The notes under the pieces are model-generated. The model ran no database searches, was not told the DNA's origin, and saw only the letters and a program-made list of their open reading frames with translations. A stretch of DNA of 18,545 nt from Verrucomicrobiota bacterium (GTDB lineage: Bacteria; Verrucomicrobiota; Verrucomicrobiia; Opitutales; Intestinicryptomonadaceae): assembly GCA_003343565.1 (NCBI GenBank), contig QALA01000028.1, positions 1-18,545 of the forward strand, written 5' to 3'. Shown here piece by piece: positions 7,302-15,209 of the stretch (positions are counted from its first letter, which is position 1; each line of letters starts with the position of its first letter). A program made the position numbers and the translations under genes.

Positions 7302-7793
7302 TTAAAATGCCAAATTGCACCGCACCGCCGCGAAAACCGCGGCGAGCCCGAAAGCGACCGCAAATACAAGCCCGGTGCGCACAGTCAAAACTCCCGCCAA
7401 CGCCCACGCCGCGCAGCGCCAGGCGCACATATCCGGCGCGCCCGGACACGCGCCCGAATACCAGACGCACGCATACGCCCCCGCAAACGCAAAGCACGCA
7501 AAGCGCACAAAGCCGAACGGCACAGCCCCCAGCGCAAACGCCGACGCCGACAGAATCGAAAACAGCGCGCCGAGCGCGCGCAAAGACAACAGCTTCTCGC
7601 GCTGAAAGCCGCCCGCCCGCAAATCGAAGCCGAAGAATCCGAATTCGACAAAAAAGTACGCGAGCAAAAATGCGGCCGAAACCAAAACGGCCGCCCGCCC
7701 GCGCCGCTCCGAATCTCCGGCGTTTTCGATTCCCCCGGAAACATCGCGCCCGCGTTTGCCGCCGTCAGATGCGCCGCCTTTAGAAACGCTCAT
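7302..7793 (-). CDS. Hypothetical multi-pass membrane protein
   Basis: A 163-residue protein I do not recognise. A charged, Gly/Ser/Arg-rich cytosolic head of about 30 residues is followed by four or so hydrophobic segments (roughly 34-54, 71-90, 92-113 and 123-160). They are rich in Ala, Phe, Gly and Cys and separated by short loops, one of which contains WYSGACPGAPDMCAWRC. Its ATG overlaps the nadK stop as ATGA, and its stop lies 6 nt before yihY, so it is almost certainly translated as part of that operon. The junctions are the main support that it is real. It has no catalytic motif I can name. Confidence 0.7.
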   Translation of the reverse strand: MSVSKGGASDGGKRGRDVSGGIENAGDSERRGRAAVLVSAAFLLAYFFVEFGFFGFDLRAGGFQREKLLSLRALGALFSILSASAFALGAVPFGFVRFACFAFAGAYACVWYSGACPGAPDMCAWRCAAWALAGVLTVRTGLVFAVAFGLAAVFAAVRCNLAF

Positions 7794-8614
7794 TTCAAAT
7801 GCCTTCTTGGATCCTCAGCCCAGCCGAGCTTGCTCCTCAAAATCGCGAAGTGCGAATGCCCCTTAAGCCTTAGAAATTTCAGCGAGCAAGCCGACACGGA
7901 AATATCCACTTCGCTCCCCTCCTCAAGGTCGGCAATCCGCCGTCCGTCGGCGATGAACGCGCTTCGCCCGCCGAGGCAGTGGACGCGAACCCTGGATTCC
8001 TCGCCGTAAATGAGGCTCCTGTTGCTGAGCGTGTGCGGGCATATCGGCGTCATCACAAACGCGCGAGTTTGGGGGTGGATCAGCGGCCCGCCCGCGGAAA
8101 GATTGTATGCGGTCGAACCCGTCGGAGTAGAGAATATCACGCCGTCCCCCGCGCATGCGGCTATGAACTCGCCGTCGGCGTCTATGCGGAAGGTCGATAT
8201 TCCGTCCGCGCGCGAATCCTTCATTACAAAATCGTTTAAGGCCACGTACTTTTTCCCGCCGAAATCGGCTTCGAGAAGCGATCGGGAAATCTCCCTGCCG
8301 CCGCCGGAAACAAGGCATATGAAATCTTCGCGGGAAATCTCCTCATTGTAGCTGGCCAAGAAGCCGAGCTTGCCGAGGTTTATTCCGAACACGGCAATGC
8401 CGCGGCGCACAAGCGACGGCACGCAGGACAGTATCGTTCCGTCCCCGCCTATCGCGCAGCAGATATCCTTTCCGTCAAAGGCGCAATCGTCCACGGGAAA
8501 TTCCGCGTTTATGTCGCAGTCGAATCCCGCGGAGGCGGCGTATCCGACGAGCCTCTCGGCTATGGACATCGCCGACGCCTTCGTCCTGTTGACTATGAAA
8601 AGGATTTTTTTCAT
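7790..8614 (-). CDS. nadK: NAD kinase
   Basis: The product (274 aa) is an ATP-NAD kinase that phosphorylates NAD to NADP in the cytosol. Diagnostic motifs are all present: GGDGT at 56-60 (with the catalytic Asp), GINLGKLGFL at 77-86, ALNDFV at 125-130, and GDGVIFSTPTGSTAYNLSAG beginning at 156. It is the first gene of a four-gene leftward operon with a small membrane protein, yihY and pdxH. The intergenic stretch of 183 nt separating it from the GYF-like gene upstream on the same strand has no clear terminator, so read-through from the GTPase cassette is possible. The Shine-Dalgarno sequence is weak. Confidence 0.95.
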   Translation of the reverse strand: MKKILFIVNRTKASAMSIAERLVGYAASAGFDCDINAEFPVDDCAFDGKDICCAIGGDGTILSCVPSLVRRGIAVFGINLGKLGFLASYNEEISREDFICLVSGGGREISRSLLEADFGGKKYVALNDFVMKDSRADGISTFRIDADGEFIAACAGDGVIFSTPTGSTAYNLSAGGPLIHPQTRAFVMTPICPHTLSNRSLIYGEESRVRVHCLGGRSAFIADGRRIADLEEGSEVDISVSACSLKFLRLKGHSHFAILRSKLGWAEDPRRHLK

Positions 8615-8797
8615 CTTCAGCCGTAAATGAATTGCGGAACGCGCCTTTTATCAACCATTTTTTCCAAACATTCGCCCGAAGCGCAATCCGCATTCCCTTT
8701 TTCAATTTGCCGCAGGCGGCCGCGCGCGCCCCGCCAGGCCGCCAAGCCGTGCAATTGCCGCGCAATCGTTCGGCCGCGCACATTGCCCGAAGCGGCT

Positions 8798-9346
8798 TCA
8801 GGAAGCCAGAGTCGGCAGCACCGCATTGAAAAACGCCAATCCCGCAAGAAACATCGCCGTCGCCAAAACCGCTATTTTTACGGCCTCCGAACGCGACGCG
8901 TTCGCGCACGTAAGCGCCGCAAACAGCAATGCCGCCACATAGAGATACGCGCTCAAAAACGCTCCGCCGCACAGCGCGTAGACAAAAATCCCGCCGTACG
9001 GCGCGCCTGAGGCGCCATGTTTTCTGCGAACCGGCGCGCCGCCTGATGCGCAATTTCGGCCGCCGCGCGCGCCGCCGCCGAATCCCGACAAAAATCCTCC
9101 GGCCGGGCGCGCCTTCTGCGATTCTCCGGTTTCGGCGTCAGAAGAGGAAGAAGCCGGCGAAACTTCCAAGCCGTCGGGGCTTTCCTTGCAGCCGGCCAAA
9201 AAATCCCGCACAAACACCGATTCGCCCGGAGAAACCTCCACAAAATACAGAAGCCCGATCTTCCCACGCCCGACCAATTCCCTCATTTCCGAAGCCGTAT
9301 AGCTGCCGAGAACTTTTCCCTTCCAACTTACGCTGTACTTATTCAT
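8798..9346 (-). CDS. GYF-like domain, two-pass membrane protein
   Basis: A 182-residue protein. The first ~52 residues resemble the GYF_2/DUF4339 fold: a short strand with W8 (YSVSWKGKVLGSYTASEMRELVGRGKI), followed by a strand and FVRDFL. In known proteins this module often sits at the N-terminus of membrane proteins and may bind proline-containing peptides. A Ser/Gly/Arg-rich linker (about 60-117) leads to two hydrophobic segments at about 119-147 and 157-176. The ATG overlaps the end of the 927-residue gene by 8 nt in another frame and has the clearest Shine-Dalgarno sequence of the cassette (GAGGGAG). It is the last gene of the GTPase cassette. I infer a membrane adaptor role. The domain call rests on pattern recognition and is moderately sure. 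Confidence 0.7.
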   Translation of the reverse strand: MNKYSVSWKGKVLGSYTASEMRELVGRGKIGLLYFVEVSPGESVFVRDFLAGCKESPDGLEVSPASSSSDAETGESQKARPAGGFLSGFGGGARGGRNCASGGAPVRRKHGASGAPYGGIFVYALCGGAFLSAYLYVAALLFAALTCANASRSEAVKIAVLATAMFLAGLAFFNAVLPTLAS

Positions 9347-12122
9347 TTTTCTTCTCCCTCAACGCGCTCTCGACCGAAACCGTTTCGTCGAACACCGGAG
9401 AATACGGAAGCAAAACCGCAGACTTTATCTGATCCGCAGCGTAGCGCGCAAGCGCGCCGTCCGCCGAAAACGCCAGAGCCGCGCCCGACACGCTTCCGGA
9501 AAATTTCCCCTCCGCGTCGGCCGCTCCGACATACTTGGGCGGATTCTCCTTCGCCCGAATCACAGCATCGCGTACGTTGGCGGCCTCTATCGCGTAGTCC
9601 TCAACCTCGGCGTCGGAATACAGCTGGTTTTCCACCAGCTGGCGCTTCGGGCGCCCCTCGAAAATCCACGAGTACGGGAAGAATTTTTCCGCCGCCTTCT
9701 CGACCTCAACCTTGCGCTTCTGCGCGGAGGGCGAATACGCCAGACCGCTGCCCGCCGGATCCTCCGCCAGCTTTGCGAATATCGCCCGCTCGACCATCAG
9801 CTTGTATATGGGATTGACGCTTGAGCGCCGAATCTTGGAGAGCGCGGCAAGCGTGGATTTCTCCGCGGCGGTCTTGAGCGCGGCTCTGCCGGCCTGCGAT
9901 TCCGCAGACAGCGCCCCGCCCACCAAAATCTCGCCGCGCGGCGACGAGTCCTTGAGAGTTTGCAATCTGTAAAGGACCTTCGACACAATTCCCCCAAGCG
10001 AAATCTCGTCGGCCTGCTGAAGCACCTCCGAGCCGCCGCTCCAACTGTTCGTCTGCTCGCTTATCGGCCCGCGCGTGTAGACGTCCGAAGCCCCGCTTGC
10101 GGACTGCGAAGTCTTGGAGTATTTGTAAACGTCCGTCAGCAGCCTGTCCTGCGTGAATACCGACTTTGTAAATGGCCCGTCATATATTTCGTCCAGCGGA
10201 AAATCCGCCCCCTTCAGGCCGAACGCAAACAGGTTTTTCAATTCGTCGGCATTTTTGATAACTATGGCGAATCCCGCCAGATACTTGGGCGGAACGCCGT
10301 CCCCAAGCTGGACTATCGAGTTGGCCGCGGACATGTACTCGGCCAAACTCTTGGCCTCCGAAACGGACTTGGCGAGCATCGCGTACCTCCCGCGCGCCTG
10401 CCGCAACGTCTGAAGGCGCGCAGACAAATCGGCGTACTTGGCAGCCTCCGATTCCCCGACCCTGAAAAACCGCGTGGTATCCGACATCGGAGTTTCGAGT
10501 TTCTTCAATATTTCGTCGCACTCGTTTTCAATGGCCAAATCCCCCAGATCCGCCGTCTCGTACCTCGATACTATTTTTTCAAATTCCCCGATGAGCCTGG
10601 AGACATTTGCGGACTCCGCCTTCTTGCGGCGGTCCAGCGCGCGCGCAAATTTTTCGGCGCACTCTTCAACGGAATTTCTGACGGACACCGCGTCGGAGCG
10701 GTTCATCGTCGAGACGGCGTTTTCAAGCCTTTCGACGTCGGCCGCCGCAAGCGCGATTTCCGAAGTCGGAGCATTGTCGACGTCAACTGCCAACACCTTC
10801 TTGAGCAGGCCCGCAACACGTTCAAGCTCCGCCGCGCGCGCATTCAAATCCTCCCTTATCGCGGACAGCCGCTCCGAAAACGGCGACCTGCGCGAAAGCT
10901 CCGGGAAATCCGCCTCAAACTCCTCCAGCGACTTCCGCGCGACCGAGTAGTCCTTGAGCTTCTCAACGGCAGCCACGCGCTCTCTGGCCGCCGATTCGGT
11001 CTTCGCCGACTCCCACATCGAAAAGCCCGCCCACGCCGCGGCGCAGAAAACCGCAACTGCCGCGGCAGCATACGCCCCCTTCGCGGCAAACGCCGCCTTC
11101 TGCTCCCTGCGCAGACGCGCAACCTCCGCGTCCGCGCGCGATTCGAGCGACGCGTCCAAAGACACCCCGCTGTCCGCCTTGAGCTTCAGAATCTTCGCAA
11201 TGCGCCCCGCGCGCCCGCCGCCCGACGCAGCCTCCAACTCGGCCGCCAAAAGGTTGCGCGCCTCGGCCTCGTGCTGCGCCTTGAGGCGTTCCTCCTGTAT
11301 TTCGGAAGCCTTCTTCCACGCCTCGTCCATCGCCTCCAGCGCGGATTTGTCAAATTCGCCGTCGCCGCGAAGGGCGTTGAAGTCCGCGACCATTTCTATC
11401 ACCCTCTCCCAATCGGACGACGGATTCAGCGATGAGAGGTCGGCCAAAATTTTTTCGCACTTCGCGCGGTCGCGCAGGCGCGTGCGCTTTTGGTTGTATT
11501 CCCTCGCGCGCGCAAGCACGGGGCTGTCTCCCGCGAAGTCCGCATTGGCGTCGACAAATTCAAATTCCTTGAAGAAAAGTTCGTCGTCGCCTTCGCGCAT
11601 CGCCTCGTCGAGCTTTTCAAGGCCTTTTTTGACCATCAGGCGCGTCAGCCTGTTGACCTCGCCGCGAACTTCGGCGTCGTAGGAATTTATCTTGGCTATG
11701 GTCTTGATTACGGCGAGGGCGTCGGAATACTTGCGCATTCTCATGGCGCGCCGATAGTCGCGGTACAGCGGGTGCGTCTGGGTGACGCCCCTCGTGTACA
11801 GGGAGTTCAACTGCCTTATCTGCGCGTCGTCAAAGCGCGACGGGTATGGGAGGCCGGAGGCTATGCAGTAGTCGCGCCACTGGCCGCTCTCCTCAAAGCT
11901 CAGCGAGTTTATCGTCTCCAGAAGCGAAGCCGACTCGGCAATCTGCAATGCCGGATAGTCTCGCCCCGCCCTCAGCAGCGCTATGCAGTGCTCAAGCGCG
12001 GACTCCGCCTCGGAGCACAAACGGCAATATTCGAGCGCAAGCGCCCTCTTTTGCATTTCCGACATGTCGGAGCGCCCCCCCAACACCGCCTGGATTTTTA
12101 CTATCAGATGTTCAATCGTCAT
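9339..12122 (-). CDS. Large helical/coiled-coil protein with one central membrane segment
   Basis: A 927-residue protein I cannot place in a family. Residues 1-345 are charged and strongly helical with heptad-like stretches (for example KKASEIQEERLKAQHEAEAR near 271-290), with no signal peptide. One hydrophobic segment at about 349-369 (alanine-rich, ending WAGFSMW) should span the membrane. Residues about 372-600 are again helical and Glu/Lys/Ala-rich. Residues 610-927 look more globular, with PPKY at both 611-614 and 861-864 and an ending of FDETVSVESALREKKNE. The N-terminal part contains short helical repeats that could be TPR-like, but I would not name them. The start overlaps the GAP1-like gene by 11 nt and the end overlaps the GYF-like gene by 8 nt. 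It is probably the structural scaffold linking the GTPase complex across the membrane. Confidence 0.8.
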   Translation of the reverse strand: MTIEHLIVKIQAVLGGRSDMSEMQKRALALEYCRLCSEAESALEHCIALLRAGRDYPALQIAESASLLETINSLSFEESGQWRDYCIASGLPYPSRFDDAQIRQLNSLYTRGVTQTHPLYRDYRRAMRMRKYSDALAVIKTIAKINSYDAEVRGEVNRLTRLMVKKGLEKLDEAMREGDDELFFKEFEFVDANADFAGDSPVLARAREYNQKRTRLRDRAKCEKILADLSSLNPSSDWERVIEMVADFNALRGDGEFDKSALEAMDEAWKKASEIQEERLKAQHEAEARNLLAAELEAASGGGRAGRIAKILKLKADSGVSLDASLESRADAEVARLRREQKAAFAAKGAYAAAAVAVFCAAAWAGFSMWESAKTESAARERVAAVEKLKDYSVARKSLEEFEADFPELSRRSPFSERLSAIREDLNARAAELERVAGLLKKVLAVDVDNAPTSEIALAAADVERLENAVSTMNRSDAVSVRNSVEECAEKFARALDRRKKAESANVSRLIGEFEKIVSRYETADLGDLAIENECDEILKKLETPMSDTTRFFRVGESEAAKYADLSARLQTLRQARGRYAMLAKSVSEAKSLAEYMSAANSIVQLGDGVPPKYLAGFAIVIKNADELKNLFAFGLKGADFPLDEIYDGPFTKSVFTQDRLLTDVYKYSKTSQSASGASDVYTRGPISEQTNSWSGGSEVLQQADEISLGGIVSKVLYRLQTLKDSSPRGEILVGGALSAESQAGRAALKTAAEKSTLAALSKIRRSSVNPIYKLMVERAIFAKLAEDPAGSGLAYSPSAQKRKVEVEKAAEKFFPYSWIFEGRPKRQLVENQLYSDAEVEDYAIEAANVRDAVIRAKENPPKYVGAADAEGKFSGSVSGAALAFSADGALARYAADQIKSAVLLPYSPVFDETVSVESALREKKNE
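9354..9360 (-). promoter_or_regulatory. Ribosome binding site of the GYF-like gene
   Basis: GAGGGAG on the minus strand lies 7 nt before the ATG at 9346 and inside the last codons of the 927-residue gene. It supports the overlapping start and translational coupling of the two genes. Confidence 0.75.
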
Positions 12123-13146
12123 ATCCCGCTAAAAAAGTTGCGTCTTTGCCAAATTCTTTTGAATGCCCGCCGCAGTCTCCCGCGGACGCCCTCCCGAAAT
12201 CCGCCGGAACGCGCTCCGCGCCCTCCGCAAAATTCACAAACAGCAGCGCGGCCACCAAAATCGCGAGCCCTACAACCGCCCCGGAAAGTATTATCGCCGC
12301 AGACCCCGGCGCGCGTCGCTCCGGAACAACAACCTCAAACCTCCGCGCGCCGAACTCCGGCTTGGCCGCCTTCAGGTTGAACTTCTCGATATTGTTAAGC
12401 TCCCCGGTGCGCGCGTACTCGGCCGCCCTGCAATTTGGAAACTCCGGAGCCTTCCCCGAAGCCAAATCCGCAACGTCCTGCCTGGGCGGCTGGCCGTCGG
12501 CGGAAATCCCCTTCCACAGAAAATCCGCGGAATTGTCGCTTTCAAAATAGCGCGTAGTGTACGTCACCCTCCACGAATCCAGCGGATTTACAAAAAGCGA
12601 CAAGCTCTCGGCAAAAAGCCCCAAAACGGTCGGCGAATCCTTCCTTCCGCCCCGTATTTCCCCGCCGGACTCCGACAAACACGCAGCGCACCCCGCGTCC
12701 GAAAAAAATTTTTCCCACCGGCGCGCCGGCAGCTCCGACGGCGCGGGAATACCGGACAAATCGACGTCTTCTATGTAGCGCGGCTCGCCGCTCCACGAGT
12801 CCAGCCAGCCGTCCCAATAGAGCATGGCCTGCGCGCTGTTGCACGCAAGCCCCGCAGCCTCCTCCTCCGACAGCACGAGGTGGTGGGCTATGTAGTTGTT
12901 CCTGTTCGTGTAGTCCGTTCCGCAGTCGCACGTTCTGGTGAGGACATGCCAGTTCGACGAGCCGCACCTGACAATCCTGTGCGAAAACACCGGCCCGGAA
13001 ACTGCGGAGGAATCGTAGGAGCTGCACCGCTCCACCATAGATGCGAGCGCCTCCCCCATTCCCGCGCCGCGGGCCACCGTGGAAAAGCCGCTCCGCCCGC
13101 GCACCAATGACACGGGGCAACTCGTGTATATCAGCTGTTGCGCCAT
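12112..13146 (-). CDS. GAP1-N2-like (GTPase-associated) protein with C-terminal membrane anchor
   Basis: A 344-residue protein. The N-terminus MAQQLIYTSCPVSLVRGRSG and the later DYTNRNNYIAHHLVLSEEE (78-96) match the pattern I recall for the GAP1-N2 domain, which lies next to GTPase genes in predicted bacterial conflict systems. Characteristic features are QQLIYTS at the start, the G-x-SGFSTVA segment, and the NRNNYIAHHLV block. The middle region (about 105-245) has many Trp and Cys residues. A single hydrophobic segment at about 282-306 is followed by a 38-residue tail. Classical members continue into further domains (GAP1-M/GAP1-C), which I do not see here. The ATG lies one base after the GTPase stop (TGACATG), implying coupled translation and complex formation. 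The name is from memory of the family; the biochemical function is unknown. Confidence 0.75.
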   Translation of the reverse strand: MAQQLIYTSCPVSLVRGRSGFSTVARGAGMGEALASMVERCSSYDSSAVSGPVFSHRIVRCGSSNWHVLTRTCDCGTDYTNRNNYIAHHLVLSEEEAAGLACNSAQAMLYWDGWLDSWSGEPRYIEDVDLSGIPAPSELPARRWEKFFSDAGCAACLSESGGEIRGGRKDSPTVLGLFAESLSLFVNPLDSWRVTYTTRYFESDNSADFLWKGISADGQPPRQDVADLASGKAPEFPNCRAAEYARTGELNNIEKFNLKAAKPEFGARRFEVVVPERRAPGSAAIILSGAVVGLAILVAALLFVNFAEGAERVPADFGRASAGDCGGHSKEFGKDATFLAGYDD

Positions 13147-13147
13147 G

Positions 13148-14893
13148 TCATTTTCCGCCCTTTACGGGTATGAGATTCGTAGTCTGCGAAAGCGCCCAGA
13201 TAGTGGGAATTTCAACGGCGTGCGGAGCTATCTTCGACGGAATCGGAGCTATCATTCCGACGCACTTTCCCTCCTTCAGCATCTGCGGCGAATGGCCGAG
13301 CGCGCTCAATTCAAAATATTTCACGTTCGTCGAAATGGTCTGCGCCTGGGCGACTATCGCCGGATCTATGCGCAGCATCAAGGCCTTTAAAATCTCGCTG
13401 TTCGACTCCACTATGTCCAAGTCCAAAACGCCGCCGCTTATCGGATTTTTTATCTCTCCCGCCAGCAAATGCCTCCACATGTCGGACTTGCCGACGATTA
13501 TCGCAAGCGGCGTGTCTATCCGCTTCGAGGCGTCTATCGAGAGAATCCTCTTAATGCGCACCTCCATTTCGGAAAGTATGGTGTCCTGCTGGTCGATGCG
13601 CCCGGAAATGTCGAGCTGCGGATCCGGATAGCCCTTCAGCAGATTCTTGAAGCCGTAATTCGACGCCGGATCGAACAGAAAAAATATCGCCGACGAACTC
13701 GCCACATGCATCGCCCCCGGAGACTCCTCTATGTCCAGACCCGGCTCGAAATGCTCGCCCGCATTGTCGTAGAAAATCATGGAGGTCGACGCCGTGCCGT
13801 CCTTCGACAGCGAATACGTCATGGGCCTCGGAAGCGCGACCACCTTTCCGAAGCGCGGATAACGCTCGTACATCGCCCCCTCCAGCGCGGTCTTGGCCAA
13901 GATGGCCTCCTCCGGAGTGCGGGCCGAAAACAGGCGGTTCTTCATCTGCGTCAAAAGCATGTTCCCCGACGGATCCAAATCCTTCATCACTATCGAAAAA
14001 TTCGAGTACAGCGAATTTTGAAGCTCGCGTATGAGCACGCTCAAATAATACGACTTCCCGGAACTCGGAGCCCCTACTATCGACATTATCTTTTGGTCCA
14101 ATTCCAGATAGTTCGGAGGCAACTTCCTTCTGCAATGCGGGCAGGCGATGTCGGGAGACGGCATTCCGGCCGCGTCCAAAGCCACGCCGTCGTCGTTGAA
14201 GGTGGTGGGGAGAAAGCGCAGCATCTGGTCGTCTCCCAAAACGGGATCCCCGCGAAGCGACTCGTGCGAGGCGATGCTCATGGCGTCGCCTACGTCGAAC
14301 TTTATCCAGCACAACGGGCACGTCACCGCGTACTCGGAAGACGCCGCCAGCACCGGCACGGGATCCGACAATTCCCCCACGTCCGTCCCCTGAAATCCGA
14401 AAACCCGCGAAAAGTGGAAGCCCGTCTCGAAATTCGCCGGGCAAATCCCCAATCCGGCGCCGCTCAAACCGCGCCTCAAAACCGAATCCCTGATTCGTCC
14501 GAACGGAACCTCGTCCTCTATCCGCCCGTCGTCTATGTGGAAAACGAGCCACTTCGAAACGTCCATTCCCTTTGCGCGCTCCGCCAGGGACTCGTCCACA
14601 ATCAGATAAAACAGCCGGCCGTTGAACTGGATTGTGCAAATGTCGTCAAAGGCGATTCTGCCCTCGGCTTTTCCGCCGTTTATGTACAGATTCTCGGCTC
14701 CGCGGGATTCGACGTAAAACAGCCCCCTATCGCAAACGACCTCGAAAAGCTCTCCGGAATCGTCGATTCGAAGAACGCAGTCGGCATTGGAACCGCATTT
14801 TACCGGAGCCTCGCCGAATGAATAGTGGCCCGATTGGGAACAGTCGAACAAATACGCGCGCGCGCCCTTACCCTGATTTGATTGTTCTGGCAT
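13148..14893 (-). CDS. FHA-like / zinc-knuckle / P-loop GTPase-like protein
   Basis: A 581-residue first gene of the cassette. Residues about 20-100 form a beta-rich FHA-like module (CVLRIDDSGELFEVV, then LYINGGKAEGRIAFDDICTI). Two CxxC pairs, C192-C195 and C251-C254, probably bind zinc. The P-loop domain follows: Walker A GAPSSGKS at 274-281, a switch-II-like DNAGE at 376-380 (FYDNAGEHF), and VGKSD at 467-471 in place of NKxD for base recognition. The order resembles the DO-GTPase2-type proteins that I recall accompany GAP1 proteins. I expect GTP- or nucleotide-dependent switching. The start at 14893 (MPEQSNQ) has AAGGAC upstream; an ATG at 14917 (MTKRTLFYM) and one at 15010 are less likely. 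It has no membrane segment, so the protein is presumably recruited by the anchored partners. Confidence 0.8.
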   Translation of the reverse strand: MPEQSNQGKGARAYLFDCSQSGHYSFGEAPVKCGSNADCVLRIDDSGELFEVVCDRGLFYVESRGAENLYINGGKAEGRIAFDDICTIQFNGRLFYLIVDESLAERAKGMDVSKWLVFHIDDGRIEDEVPFGRIRDSVLRRGLSGAGLGICPANFETGFHFSRVFGFQGTDVGELSDPVPVLAASSEYAVTCPLCWIKFDVGDAMSIASHESLRGDPVLGDDQMLRFLPTTFNDDGVALDAAGMPSPDIACPHCRRKLPPNYLELDQKIMSIVGAPSSGKSYYLSVLIRELQNSLYSNFSIVMKDLDPSGNMLLTQMKNRLFSARTPEEAILAKTALEGAMYERYPRFGKVVALPRPMTYSLSKDGTASTSMIFYDNAGEHFEPGLDIEESPGAMHVASSSAIFFLFDPASNYGFKNLLKGYPDPQLDISGRIDQQDTILSEMEVRIKRILSIDASKRIDTPLAIIVGKSDMWRHLLAGEIKNPISGGVLDLDIVESNSEILKALMLRIDPAIVAQAQTISTNVKYFELSALGHSPQMLKEGKCVGMIAPIPSKIAPHAVEIPTIWALSQTTNLIPVKGGK

Positions 14894-15014
14894 ATAAAAT
14901 AGAGTCCTTTTTGTCATCTTCGCAAAAATCGACCCGCGGCGCAAACATTTTTTATCGCATTTTGGCAGGTTGCAAAGGCGCCCCTTTCGCCCCGCAACCG
15001 CAACGCGCAAAATG

Positions 15015-15033
15015 AAAAAAACGCGCTTGCGCG
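15015..15033 (-). terminator. Possible terminator or attenuator ahead of the GTPase cassette
   Basis: On the minus strand CGCG-CAAG-CGCG (15033-15022) is followed directly by T7 (15021-15015), about 122 nt before the GTPase start. The stem is only 4 bp but entirely G-C. It could stop transcripts entering from upstream or act as a leader attenuator. Confidence 0.3.
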
Positions 15034-15099
15034 CGCACCCTTAGACGTTTTCAGACGCTCCGCCGACGATTCTTCAATTCCGCGCGCAGAACGCTTCCC

Positions 15100-15209
15100 C
15101 GCGACAACCTTCCGATTTCTCCGCAGCAATCGCCCGGCTTCCTCGCAGCAATCGCCCGGTTTCCCCATGGCGAACGCGCGACTTCCCCATAGCGACCGCA
15201 CGGCAATGT
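15100..15209. repeat. Degenerate 22-bp tandem repeats
   Basis: Units at 15122-15143, 15144-15165, 15166-15187 and 15188-15209. The first two share CGCAGCAATCGCCCGG exactly, and units 2-3 share the TTCCC end. A weaker unit precedes at 15100. The period of 22 is not divisible by three, so this is a DNA-level rather than a protein-level repeat. Confidence 0.6.

Noticed and set aside
9960..11435. Long plus-strand open frame opposite the 927-residue gene
   Set aside because: Arg/Leu-rich antisense shadow; the minus-strand gene is longer, has helical periodicity and is locked into the cassette by overlaps.
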